A stretch of DNA of 36,829 nucleotides from Chlorobiaceae bacterium (GCA_013334925.1 JAAXWP010000029.1:1-36829), one strand, 5' to 3'. Numbered from the stretch's first letter, positions 1 to 7,585 are shown. The notes: generated by a model from the letters alone, not told the origin. Program-made: numbers and translations.

Positions 1-1097
1 GCGTAATCCGACAGGCGAAGTGCGGCGTCCATGACCTCGCCGTAGATGTCCCACTGATTCTGCCGGAAAGCGGCATTGCCGGCTCTGACCGGCCTGGAGC
101 CCAGGTAGCCTTTCAGGTGCATCAGCGAGCGCTCTTCGAGCGCCTGTTCGCCATGGATCGAATACATGATCTGCAGTCGGCGGCTGCCGTGCCGTCGGTA
201 GGTGGCATGAAGCCAGCGGATGAAGCTGTCGGCTTCACTGACATGTCCGAGGGAGAAGAGGGCCTTGAGCGTGAACGAGGCGTCCCGCAGCCAGGTGAAC
301 CGGTAGTCCCAGTTTCGCGGGCCGCCAGGAGTTTCGGGCAGGGAGGTCGTGGCCGCTGCAGCGATAGCTCCGGTCGGCTGGATGGTCAGCAGCTTGAGCA
401 CCAGGAGCGAACGATGGACCAGGGGGGTGAATTCACCGAGCCAGGCACATCGCTGGCCAATGCAGAATTGTATCCACTCTTCCCAGTAGGTTTTCGTCGA
501 TTCGTAAGGACAGGGCAATCGTTCAGGCTTGCTTTCCGTATACAGGTCCACATGCGCAGCCTCACCGGTCGAGAGGGTGAAACTCAGGCGCAGCGTGTCG
601 GTACCGAGTCCTTCAGACTGGTATTCGGGTCCGGAAATGACCAGATGCAGGCAAAGTTTATCGGTTGTTGCGGTGAATCCATCGCCTTCAGCCTGGATGA
701 TTGGGCTGCAGTTGGCGTAGTCGGGCCGGGGTGCGAAGATCAGCACGAGCCGGGTTTGACCATCGATGGCATGAACACAACGGTGTATTCCCTGGGGTCG
801 TTGCGGCTGACGGGTATTTTCGACAGGCATGAAATCATCGAGCCTGATCGTTCCAGAGGCCGTCGTGAAGGTGGTCGAGAGGATATTGGTCTCAGGAATG
901 TATTCGCGGGTCGAAGTGAAGGGCGCTGCGGGGCACAATGAAAAACAGCCGCCTCGTTCATCGTCGAGCAGCGCGCCGAACACGGTGGGCGAGTCGAGCC
1001 AGGGCAGGCAGCAGTAGTCGATCGAACCATCACGCGAAACCAGTGCTGACGATCGCATGTCGCCGATCACGCCATAATCTGCAATATTGCGATACAT
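1..1097 (-). CDS. Glycoside hydrolase family 15 (glucoamylase/trehalase-like), 3' end outside window
   Basis: The reading frame starts at the ATG at 1097 and stays open to the window edge, giving the first 365 residues. The N-terminus MYRNIADYGVIGDMRSSALV and the following SRDGSIDYCCLPWLDSPTVFGALLDD are typical of the N-terminal domain of GH15-like proteins. Residues about 255-275 hold the catalytic-domain signature LPETPGGPRNWDYRFTWLRD, and VRAGNAAFRQNQWDIYGEV follows near residues 335-355. The family is usually about 600 residues, so roughly 40% is missing, including the C-terminal catalytic glutamate. The expected role is hydrolysis of alpha-glucosidic bonds in glucans or trehalose, probably in turnover of storage carbohydrate; the substrate cannot be told from this part. 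It lies 67 bases downstream of the hybrid kinase on the same strand, with a GC-rich hairpin between them. Family confidence is high; substrate is open. Confidence 0.88.
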   Translation of the reverse strand, partial: MYRNIADYGVIGDMRSSALVSRDGSIDYCCLPWLDSPTVFGALLDDERGGCFSLCPAAPFTSTREYIPETNILSTTFTTASGTIRLDDFMPVENTRQPQRPQGIHRCVHAIDGQTRLVLIFAPRPDYANCSPIIQAEGDGFTATTDKLCLHLVISGPEYQSEGLGTDTLRLSFTLSTGEAAHVDLYTESKPERLPCPYESTKTYWEEWIQFCIGQRCAWLGEFTPLVHRSLLVLKLLTIQPTGAIAAAATTSLPETPGGPRNWDYRFTWLRDASFTLKALFSLGHVSEADSFIRWLHATYRRHGSRRLQIMYSIHGEQALEERSLMHLKGYLGSRPVRAGNAAFRQNQWDIYGEVMDAALRLSDY

Positions 1098-1136
1098 GCT
1101 GTCATGCCGTCCGGTTAGAGTTCGGGGGGCATCGTG

Positions 1137-1162
1137 CCGGGGAGAGAGGGCTCTCCCCCCGG
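1137..1162. terminator. GC-rich hairpin between kinase and GH15 genes
   Basis: GGGGAGAG (1139-1146) and CTCTCCCC (1151-1158) form a perfect 8-bp stem with a 4-base loop, flanked by further C/G runs. It lies directly after the kinase stop at 1165. There is no clear T tract on the minus strand, so it may be an attenuator or mRNA-stability hairpin rather than a full intrinsic terminator. Confidence 0.45.
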
Positions 1163-1164
1163 GA

Positions 1165-3294
1165 TCAGACTTCGACGGGGCGCTCGTTTTTCAGCATCGC
1201 AGCCACTTTCTGCAGGAACAGCTTCATCTTGACCGGCTTGATGAGGCAGTCGTTCATGCCGCTCAGCTTTGCCATCTGCAGCGCTTTGTTATCGAGATTG
1301 CCGCTGAGGCCCAGGATCGGGATGTCCTTGTTGATGCTGCTTGAAGAGCGCAGACGCCTCGATGCTTCGAATCCGTCCAGCACCGGCATTTTCATGTCCA
1401 TGACCAGCAGGTCGCAACGGTTTTCATCGAGCTTGTGGAGCGCCTCCTGACCGTTCGATGCTTCGAGGATCGTTACATCGAGTTTTCTGAGCATCGACTT
1501 GATGACCCTGCGGTTGAAGTCCAGATCGTCAACCACGAGCACCGTTTTTCCTGACAGGGACTCCTTGAGTGCCTCACGTGAGGTTTCAAGCGAAATTTTA
1601 AGCACCTGCAGCAATTCGGACAGTACCGGTGGCATGGAGATCCGGGCATCGATTCCTGAGGGCTCCTCTCCCTCTTTTGCCTCGACTGGCTGGTGATCGG
1701 AAACGAAAGCTATAACCGGAATCTCTTTGCCCTGGGCATCGAGTCTTTTGGCTATTTCCGAGGCACTCAGTACAGGAAGATTGAGATCCGAAAGAATGAT
1801 GTCGTAGCGTTTCGCCTCTATCATGCTCATTGCCGATGCTCCCTCCGCGGCTTCGTCTATCTTGAGACCGAGAGGTGCAAGCTGTCTTTGGATAATGGCC
1901 AGATTTTCCCGATCGTTCCCGGCCAGCAGCAGGCGCTTGCCTGAAAGGAGTGATTTGTACTCTGCATACAGATTCGCTTCGAAATCTTCGATCAGATCCC
2001 TGTCGAGTACCGGGAATGTCAGTGTGAATTCCGTGAATTTTCCGAATTCGGAACTGCACAGGATGTCGCCACCGAATGAGCGCATCACTCTCCGACAGAA
2101 TGCGAGGCCGAGCCCGGTGCCACCCTTTTTACCAGAGGTGAAGAAGGGATCGAAGATCCGGTTGAGAATTTCAGAAGGTATACCCGGTCCGTTATCCCGG
2201 ACGATCACCCTGTTCACATCCGAACCGGTTTCAAACCTGATTTCAATTTTTCCATCAGGTCGCTCACGAAGCACATGCAGCGCATTCAGGAAAAGATTGT
2301 ACAGCACAAACAGGTAGCTGTTTTCATCTCCCCTGAAGATGAAGTCATTTTCACCCTGCAGCATGATTTTGTGGCGCTCTTCTTCGGAAGCATAACCGTA
2401 TTCATCAATTGCCTTCCGGGTGGTAGCTGCAGCTGAGAGAGAGGAGAAGTTATGTCTGAACAGATCCTCCCCCCTGAAGTTTTCGAGGGTCATATCGATG
2501 ATGTGCAGGCCGCGATTGACAGCTGTCTGTGCCTGGGCCACACGTTGCCTGATGGTTTTGGCAAGCTCTGCAAGCTGTGTTGTATCTCCAGAGTGATCAA
2601 GTCTGTTGGGCAGCAGTTCCTGCAGAATCTCATCGAGATTGTGGCTGATCTGACCGAGAGGGTTTCGCATTTCGTGGGCGATGCCTCCGGCAAGTGCCTC
2701 GAGCGCGAGGTTTTTCTCTTCAGCTTTTCTTCGCTCTTCAGCTTTCATACTCTGCCAGTTGCTGAAACTGAACATGTATCCGGCGACAATCGAGAACAGA
2801 ATGACCAGACTCCAGAGAGGAATGTTGAAGTGAGGTTCAAGCGGTACTTGTGGGGCAGACAGTACATAGAACGCGATAGCCCCGAGCACACCGATGATCA
2901 GATCGAGCAGAAACAGCAGCCAGTTCGGAACGAACATGATCAGCACGAATACCATGAAGATCTCCCAGTACAACCAGAGTTCATGAAAGTTGTTCATGAG
3001 CAGATTGGTTGTGAAGATAAACGGGAGAACAAAGATCAGCATGAAATGCCAGTAGATCGGGAAATACTGCTGCTGTTTTTCGGAGAGTTTCGGCTTGAGG
3101 AGCGCGCAAAGGCATAGCGTGACGGCAAGCATCCTCAATGCGAAATTCTCATAAGGAAGGTGGAATACGTACTTGAAAATGAAATAAAATGAAAAATGTG
3201 CGGGAGCCCCCAGGAGAGCTGCCGCCTTGGCGTTGGAGCGGGAGACGAGAGTTCCGTCCTTGATGAACTCTCGTATGTGAGCAAGAAGCTTCAT
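1165..3294 (-). CDS. Membrane hybrid histidine kinase with CqsS/LqsS-like sensor and two receiver domains
   Basis: I take the ATG at 3294 (709 residues); the longer frame begins at GTG 3360 inside the upstream gene. Residues about 25-190 are hydrophobic, with about six membrane segments and no periplasmic loop domain. The part FKYVFHLPYENFALRM resembles the sensor region of Vibrio CqsS and Legionella LqsS, which detect alpha-hydroxyketones; I recognise this from memory only. The H-box is GGIAHEMRNPL (His near 207). The ATPase domain has N-box NLFLNALH, G1 DNGPGIP and G2 GTGLGLAFCRR. Receiver 1 (about 450-570) looks degenerate: GND replaces the acidic pair, and Met stands where the conserved Lys of KP should be, although DLNLP keeps an Asp. 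Receiver 2 (about 585-703) is intact (VVDD, MDMKMP, IKP). The upstream flavoprotein gene stops one base before this start, so the two are almost certainly co-transcribed. No DNA-binding output domain is present, so a partner is expected elsewhere. Confidence 0.85.
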   Translation of the reverse strand: MKLLAHIREFIKDGTLVSRSNAKAAALLGAPAHFSFYFIFKYVFHLPYENFALRMLAVTLCLCALLKPKLSEKQQQYFPIYWHFMLIFVLPFIFTTNLLMNNFHELWLYWEIFMVFVLIMFVPNWLLFLLDLIIGVLGAIAFYVLSAPQVPLEPHFNIPLWSLVILFSIVAGYMFSFSNWQSMKAEERRKAEEKNLALEALAGGIAHEMRNPLGQISHNLDEILQELLPNRLDHSGDTTQLAELAKTIRQRVAQAQTAVNRGLHIIDMTLENFRGEDLFRHNFSSLSAAATTRKAIDEYGYASEEERHKIMLQGENDFIFRGDENSYLFVLYNLFLNALHVLRERPDGKIEIRFETGSDVNRVIVRDNGPGIPSEILNRIFDPFFTSGKKGGTGLGLAFCRRVMRSFGGDILCSSEFGKFTEFTLTFPVLDRDLIEDFEANLYAEYKSLLSGKRLLLAGNDRENLAIIQRQLAPLGLKIDEAAEGASAMSMIEAKRYDIILSDLNLPVLSASEIAKRLDAQGKEIPVIAFVSDHQPVEAKEGEEPSGIDARISMPPVLSELLQVLKISLETSREALKESLSGKTVLVVDDLDFNRRVIKSMLRKLDVTILEASNGQEALHKLDENRCDLLVMDMKMPVLDGFEASRRLRSSSSINKDIPILGLSGNLDNKALQMAKLSGMNDCLIKPVKMKLFLQKVAAMLKNERPVEV

Positions 3295-3295
3295 G

Positions 3296-4603
3296 TCATC
3301 GCCCGGTAAGTATTTTGACGCACTCTTCCGCAGCTCTGAAACAGGCCTCGATCGATGCACCGCGCCGGTAATCCCCAGTTACGAAAAAACCTGGAATCTG
3401 TTCCAGTTCCCGATCGATTCTGCCAAGCAATTCATGATGATATGGGGAATATGCGCAGAGACCTTCTGGAAGGTACTGATAGACAAAGGCCTCTCTCGGA
3501 TTGCCGCGGATGTTGAAATGCGGGGAGGCAATCTCTTCTCCGAGACTGACGACAGCTTCGGGAGCGGAGAATTCAGAAATGGTCCGTCTCGATACGTTAC
3601 CGCTGAAGGTGTACCGCACGAGGTCAAGGTCATTGATACCGTATGCGCCGGCATTGCTCAGGGCTACCGAGTTGTCGAATATCATTGCGCGGCAGTCCGA
3701 TTTGAACACCGGATTTCGGTATCTCACGATGGCAACGGCAACCGGATAGTATCGGATCTGTCTCAGCAGTTTGGCTGCGGCGGTCAATTCTCGTTCGATC
3801 AACTCCGCCAGCCTGTGTGCCGGTACGGCAGAAATCACCCGGTCGTAGATCTCGGAACCCGGTATACCTTTGTTCAGGAACTCAAGTCTGACAGAATTCG
3901 TGTTTTCGTCCCGGCTGACAGAGGTGACCGGGCAGTTTTCAAATATCCTGAGTGAGCCGGGTGCGTCCATTTGTCGGAATGCCGCAAGCAGTCCGTGCAT
4001 GCCTTCCTTGAGCTGCTCGTAACTGTCGAGCGCCAGAGCGATGTTCGATCCGAGATTGCCCGGATAGCATTCGTCTGGTTCAGCTCCGTTCATCCTGATC
4101 GTAACCGGCCTGATGATGTTGTTGACACAGCGATTGTTCAGATATTTCGCCAGCGTCATATGGTCAAGACGTTCCGATATCCTGACGAAATAATCACTGC
4201 AGAGCACACCCTGAGTTCTGTCGTCGAGAATAGCCCTGGCCATAGGGTACAGTTTTCTGTACCCATCAAGGCCGCAAAGTTTCAGAATTCTCAGAAGGTT
4301 AAAGAATTTCGATCCCTCACGGCTGAACTTGACGATCCGGCCATTGACCATCTGTGACGTGTTCAATCCGAAATATTCGAATTCAGGACTGCCGCAAGCC
4401 TTGACGAATTCCCTGAATCTTGTATAGTGTTTCCCGATATTCTTACCGCCGAAATCAACCTTTCTCAGAAGAAGCTGTTCACTTCCGATTCTTCCTCCAA
4501 TGGAACTGCCTGCTTCATAAAGATCAACATCGAAATTCAGTTTCCTGAGGTAATACGCCGAAGCGATTCCTGAAACGCCACTTCCAATAACCGCTATGCG
4601 CAT
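3296..4603 (-). CDS. FAD-dependent amine oxidase / protoporphyrinogen-oxidase-like flavoprotein
   Basis: The 435-residue product opens with a dinucleotide-binding fold: IGSGVSGIASAYYLRKLNFDVDLYEA, followed by GGRIGSEQ, the GG motif of the amine oxidase/phytoene desaturase/UDP-galactopyranose mutase superfamily. The C-terminus FVTGDYRRGASIEACFRAAEECVKIL is the usual final FAD contact (GD...GASIEA). No signal peptide or membrane helix is evident. The start overlaps the end of the AfsA-like gene by 10 bases and the stop is one base from the kinase ATG, so all three should be made from one message. Known relatives oxidise amines, porphyrinogens or carotenoid precursors. Here I infer a step in making or modifying a small molecule together with the AfsA-like protein. 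The family is clear; the substrate is unknown. Confidence 0.82.
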   Translation of the reverse strand: MRIAVIGSGVSGIASAYYLRKLNFDVDLYEAGSSIGGRIGSEQLLLRKVDFGGKNIGKHYTRFREFVKACGSPEFEYFGLNTSQMVNGRIVKFSREGSKFFNLLRILKLCGLDGYRKLYPMARAILDDRTQGVLCSDYFVRISERLDHMTLAKYLNNRCVNNIIRPVTIRMNGAEPDECYPGNLGSNIALALDSYEQLKEGMHGLLAAFRQMDAPGSLRIFENCPVTSVSRDENTNSVRLEFLNKGIPGSEIYDRVISAVPAHRLAELIERELTAAAKLLRQIRYYPVAVAIVRYRNPVFKSDCRAMIFDNSVALSNAGAYGINDLDLVRYTFSGNVSRRTISEFSAPEAVVSLGEEIASPHFNIRGNPREAFVYQYLPEGLCAYSPYHHELLGRIDRELEQIPGFFVTGDYRRGASIEACFRAAEECVKILTGR

Positions 4604-5514
4604 GCTCGGTTGTTCTCCATTTGTTGAAGCTGCATGAGTCTGGATTCAAAATGCGTTTTTTGCCGCGCAGCGATTTTTTCAATACGCGCCTCTTTTACTA
4701 CGCACGATGATTCGCTCATAAATGCAAATCCAATCAGCATTGCTTCTGCGCAAACCCTGCCCCACTGGATGACCTGGGCATATACAGGAATCTCTTTATC
4801 TTCACTTTTTCTGTCCGCAGTGAAGCTGCTGTACGCCCGGATAATGATCGGCGAAGAGCGTTCAACAAAATGGAAAAACCCCATGTTGTAACTTAAAAGC
4901 GCGATCTGTCCATCGAGTGGAAGACCCTGAAGATGTCCGACACTTATGCCTACCTGTCGTAACGCTTCGATCATCAGCATTCCCTGAACATGGGCTGATT
5001 CATGATCAAAATGCATTTCATCTGTTTCGAGCGACATGTTGAAGTGCCAGATGTTGCCTTTTAAACATGGCTCTGAAATCAGAATGTTGGATTCGCTTGT
5101 CTTGTGTACCAGGGCTTTGCTGATCTTTGAACCGGGCGGTGATCCTGGCGACAGCGCAATCGGGCTTCTGAGCAATCCTTTCAGGTCGAACGGCAGCTTG
5201 CGCATCATCTCAGCGGCAACCCTCGAATCCAGTCGGGTATCGGGGGCCTGTAACACGCAGGCAAGTTTCCTGATCTGTTTTTCCATTTCCGGATGCTCCA
5301 GCCGATACTCCTGAGAGATGTGCAGTGAGCAGGTATCTCCGAGCAATACCAGATAACGGGCAGCTTCTTCAGCTGATCGTACCGTGATAATGTGCGATCC
5401 ATCTTCCGGTGCCGAGGCTGAATCTTCGGTAATGAGAAGTGTGTACGATGTCAAACCAACGGAAAGGATGTCATAATCCTCACCTTGACCATGGTTTTTG
5501 TTGATCTGTTGCAT
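4594..5514 (-). CDS. AfsA-like hotdog protein (possible butyrolactone-type signal synthase)
   Basis: The product has 306 residues. Residues about 136-290 match the A-factor biosynthesis hotdog pattern: VHKTSESNILISE, then HFDHESAHVQGMLMIEALRQVG (168-189), which carries the characteristic E-A-x-RQ, then a second strand set ending in RIEKI. In Streptomyces, AfsA condenses a beta-ketoacyl chain with dihydroxyacetone phosphate to start gamma-butyrolactone synthesis, and the protein usually has two hotdog repeats. Here I see one clear repeat; residues 1-125 do not look like a second copy and I do not recognise them. No signal peptide or membrane segment is evident, so it should be cytosolic. It is the first gene of an overlapping unit with a flavoprotein and a sensor kinase, which suggests signal production coupled to signal sensing. 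An AfsA-fold protein with another role, such as a ligand-binding thioesterase-like protein, remains possible. Confidence 0.72.
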   Translation of the reverse strand: MQQINKNHGQGEDYDILSVGLTSYTLLITEDSASAPEDGSHIITVRSAEEAARYLVLLGDTCSLHISQEYRLEHPEMEKQIRKLACVLQAPDTRLDSRVAAEMMRKLPFDLKGLLRSPIALSPGSPPGSKISKALVHKTSESNILISEPCLKGNIWHFNMSLETDEMHFDHESAHVQGMLMIEALRQVGISVGHLQGLPLDGQIALLSYNMGFFHFVERSSPIIIRAYSSFTADRKSEDKEIPVYAQVIQWGRVCAEAMLIGFAFMSESSCVVKEARIEKIAARQKTHFESRLMQLQQMENNRACA

Positions 5515-5810
5515 TCTTACGCTTGCTTATGGGGGAAGAACAATTCCCGGATTACAGAATACTTTCGTTATCCCTTTTCGGAGCTGTCCTGTGGCTGCGG
5601 ACCGTCATTTTTGTTTGACGGTCATATATAATGCTACGTCTATTTGTTGGGTCTGTTACAAATATAACTGGTATATAGCTATTTTAGCTGAATTTCACCA
5701 GCATATCCCGCTTTTTGCTGCAGGTATTACGGCTTTCGAGTACCGTATCCGGAGAATTTTCGTCGGTTTAACCAGGGGTTGACCCTGTATAGGCAGGTGT
5801 TTCGTTTCGA
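5515..5810. promoter_or_regulatory. Leader of the AfsA-like unit, with three inverted repeats
   Basis: This stretch has no credible gene and is AT-rich between about 5600 and 5700. It holds three perfect inverted repeats: GACCGTCA/TGACGGTC (5600-5607 and 5616-5623), ATTTGT/ACAAAT (5642-5647 and 5658-5663), and AGCTA/TAGCT (5677-5681 and 5685-5689). AT-rich hexamers such as TATATA and TAAAAT lie among them, but I cannot fix a -35/-10 pair. I infer the promoter and operator region of the three-gene unit starting at 5514, since a strong hairpin at 5811-5856 closes the gene upstream. Confidence 0.5.
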
Positions 5811-5856
5811 TAACCGGAAAGGGCGTAGTTGGTGCCTGATTCGCCCTCTCCGGTTA
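5811..5856 (-). terminator. Strong hairpin after the SnoaL-like gene
   Basis: TAACCGGAAAGGGCG (5811-5825) and CGCCCTCTCCGGTTA (5842-5856) pair over 15 bases with a single G.U in the minus-strand RNA and a 16-base loop. It begins 9 bases past the stop at 5865. There is no uninterrupted T tract, but length and position fit a transcription stop separating this gene from the AfsA-like unit. Confidence 0.65.
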
Positions 5857-5864
5857 CCCGCAGA

Positions 5865-6257
5865 TCAGGAGAGATTTCTCGGAACCTGAGAAGAGTGGTG
5901 ATGCACGATCGGATTTTCAAGTGAAAGATCGACAGCGAACGTGAATCTTGACGGGAATGTCAGAAGAAGCTGATCAACTTCGAATTCGAAGGCATAAAGA
6001 CCACTGAGGACCCAGGAACTGCATCCCAGTGACTGTTTTTTTAGAGATTTTTCATACAGCCTGACCTGAAGCTTGTCTCTGGTGGCCAACTGTTCGAAAT
6101 ACTGCCGGATTCCCTGGGTAGTGTTTACGGTGTGTGGTGAGAAGGTGGGAATGAGTACGGCGTTTTCATGATAGAGTTTTTCGACTTCGTCGATCGCTCC
6201 GTTGCAGATTCCGGATATCCAGGCTGAGAGGACATCTTCGGCATTCTCGTAATGCAT
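5865..6257 (-). CDS. SnoaL-like / calmodulin-kinase association-domain family protein
   Basis: This 130-residue product has the compact cystatin-like fold pattern of the SnoaL/DUF4440/CaMKII-association group. It starts with a helix (ENAEDVLSAWISGICNGAIDEVEKLYHENAVLIPTF), continues with GIRQYFEQLA, and ends with strands closing in FTFAVDLSLENPIVHHHSSQVPR, where HHHSS.VP is typical of the CaMKII-AD-like branch. Members bind small hydrophobic ligands or form oligomers; some are enzymes in polyketide tailoring. No signal peptide is visible. It is set off from the AfsA-like unit by a hairpin, so it is probably transcribed alone although it is on the same strand. No specific function can be given. 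Confidence 0.72.
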   Translation of the reverse strand: MHYENAEDVLSAWISGICNGAIDEVEKLYHENAVLIPTFSPHTVNTTQGIRQYFEQLATRDKLQVRLYEKSLKKQSLGCSSWVLSGLYAFEFEVDQLLLTFPSRFTFAVDLSLENPIVHHHSSQVPRNLS

Positions 6258-6407
6258 GGCGGTACTGATGGTGATGTGGTGATTGAGTCAGCAGATGATG
6301 ACTCGGTTTGTGTTATACGGGACGTTCAGGGCTCCCGCGGAAGAAAGTAAACAATTTTTCACAAGGCGAACAACGCTTTTCTGAGGGGTGCGAATTCACC
6401 AGAATGA

Positions 6408-6444
6408 ACAGGCCTGTGCAGGGTTTTACTTTGCACAGGCCTGT
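6408..6444. terminator. Perfect 13-bp hairpin downstream of OmpA-type lipoprotein gene
   Basis: ACAGGCCTGTGCA (6408-6420) and TGCACAGGCCTGT (6432-6444) are exact inverted copies around an 11-base loop. Each arm contains its own palindrome, ACAGGCCTGT. The structure lies 24 bases past the lipoprotein stop at 6468. It lacks a T tract immediately after the stem on the minus strand, so its efficiency as a terminator is uncertain. Confidence 0.6.
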
Positions 6445-6467
6445 GTAGTGATGATGTGTTTTTGTTG

Positions 6468-7172
6468 TTACATTTTCAATTCGCCGCTCTGTGCCTGGCG
6501 TTTGAGCTCATTATTGGCGTAGATCAACACTTCAACACGTCGGTTGAGACGCCGGCCGGCTTCGGTTTCGTTCGTTGCGACAGGTCTGGTTTCACCATAT
6601 CCTACGCTACTGATACGGCTGCCCGATACACCGTATGCTCTCAGAAGCGAACCTACCGATTCAGCACGCCTTTCGGAAAGGGTCTGGTTTGTCGCTTCAT
6701 TGCCGACCGTATCCGTGTGGCCCTCGATGACCACATTCGTGTCCTTGTAATTATTCATGATTCTGGCGAGCTTTTCGATGTTGTAACGGCTCGCCGAGTT
6801 GATGGTCGATGAACCTGTCGAAAAGAGAATGCCGCTGTCGAAGACCACCCTGATGCCTTCGCCTACCCGTTCTACCTGAGCACCCTGTACATCACGCCTG
6901 ATCTCTGCAGCCTGCCTGTCCATGTAATTTCCGATGACAGAGCCCGCAGCACCGCCAATTGCGGCACCGAGCAATGCGCCTTTTGCCCAGCTTCCGGTTC
7001 GGCTTCCGATAATTCCGCCAAGAAGGGCTCCTGATGTTGCGCCAATGGCTGCACCTCGGGTTCCGCGACCTTCAGTCGCGGTCATCTCGGACTGGCAGCC
7101 CCAGGAGAGTGATGCTGTAGAGAGCAGCAGCCCGACGGCTACCGGCCTGGTGAGTTTCTTCATGGTTGTCAT
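6468..7172 (-). CDS. OmpA-family lipoprotein with glycine-zipper segment
   Basis: The 234-residue product has a lipoprotein signal ending in LSWGC, then a glycine-rich zipper (AAIGATSGALLGGIIGSRTG...GALLGAAIGGAAGSVIGNYMD, about residues 40-85). Residues about 105-220 are an OmpA C-terminal peptidoglycan-binding domain, with VIEGHTDTVGNEATNQTLSERRAESV and the ending NRRVEVLI. The architecture matches the YiaD/Pal-like group, which tethers the outer membrane to peptidoglycan. Two ATG codons are possible (7172 and 7163); both leave the signal intact. It is followed by a perfect 13-bp hairpin. Confidence 0.9.
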   Translation of the reverse strand: MTTMKKLTRPVAVGLLLSTASLSWGCQSEMTATEGRGTRGAAIGATSGALLGGIIGSRTGSWAKGALLGAAIGGAAGSVIGNYMDRQAAEIRRDVQGAQVERVGEGIRVVFDSGILFSTGSSTINSASRYNIEKLARIMNNYKDTNVVIEGHTDTVGNEATNQTLSERRAESVGSLLRAYGVSGSRISSVGYGETRPVATNETEAGRRLNRRVEVLIYANNELKRQAQSGELKM

Positions 7173-7585
7173 TGCTGTCGTTGTTTTGGTTTTCGCTGAA
7201 GTGATGAGCTGTAACTGGGTCGACAGAGCATTGTGTCAGAAATCACCTCATTCGTGGTTTCTTCTGATAGCAATGGTTCAAACACTGGGCGAAAACGCTT
7301 AGTTCGCGTTGTTTTTCAGAACAGAATCGGTCAACATGCTGATCTGTATCAGAAAATATACGCTTTTTGTGTGTGCTGGAAAGTTTGGGTGTTGTCTGTA
7401 TTCGCGTTTTGTGCCACAGGAGCCCAAGGAGTTGTGAGTCATGGTGATGGGACACACCATGACTGTCAATGGATTTTAATTACGTCCGTTTCTGTACTGA
7501 CCGTTGAACGCAAAGCCTCAAACAGGCAAAAAGGTCAGATAAGGCATGAGTTGTCTGACCTCTTTGCCTGGATTGAGAGAATGGA
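7173..7585. other. Gene-free stretch with two hairpins
   Basis: No credible gene is present. It contains a terminator-like 17-bp inverted repeat at 7523-7570 just past the barrel-protein stop, and a perfect 10-bp inverted repeat AGTCATGGTG/CACCATGACT (7437-7446 and 7455-7464). The remaining 270 bases before the lipoprotein start at 7172 should carry its promoter; I cannot place -35 and -10 elements with confidence. Confidence 0.6.
7523..7570 (-). terminator. Intrinsic terminator-like hairpin of the outer-membrane barrel gene
   Basis: The arms 7523-7539 and 7554-7570 pair over 17 bases with one G.U, around a 14-base loop. The inner stem GGTCAGA/TCTGACC is followed on the minus strand by CTTTTTGCC, a short T run inside the longer stem. 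It starts 16 bases after the stop at 7586. Confidence 0.75.

Noticed and set aside
117-941. 274-residue open frame on the plus strand
   Set aside because: It lies antisense to the GH15-like gene, whose minus-strand translation shows clear family motifs through the whole stretch.
5498-5782. 94-residue open frame on the plus strand in the AfsA leader
   Set aside because: No domain, unusual Cys/aromatic composition, overlaps inverted repeats and the start of the minus-strand gene.
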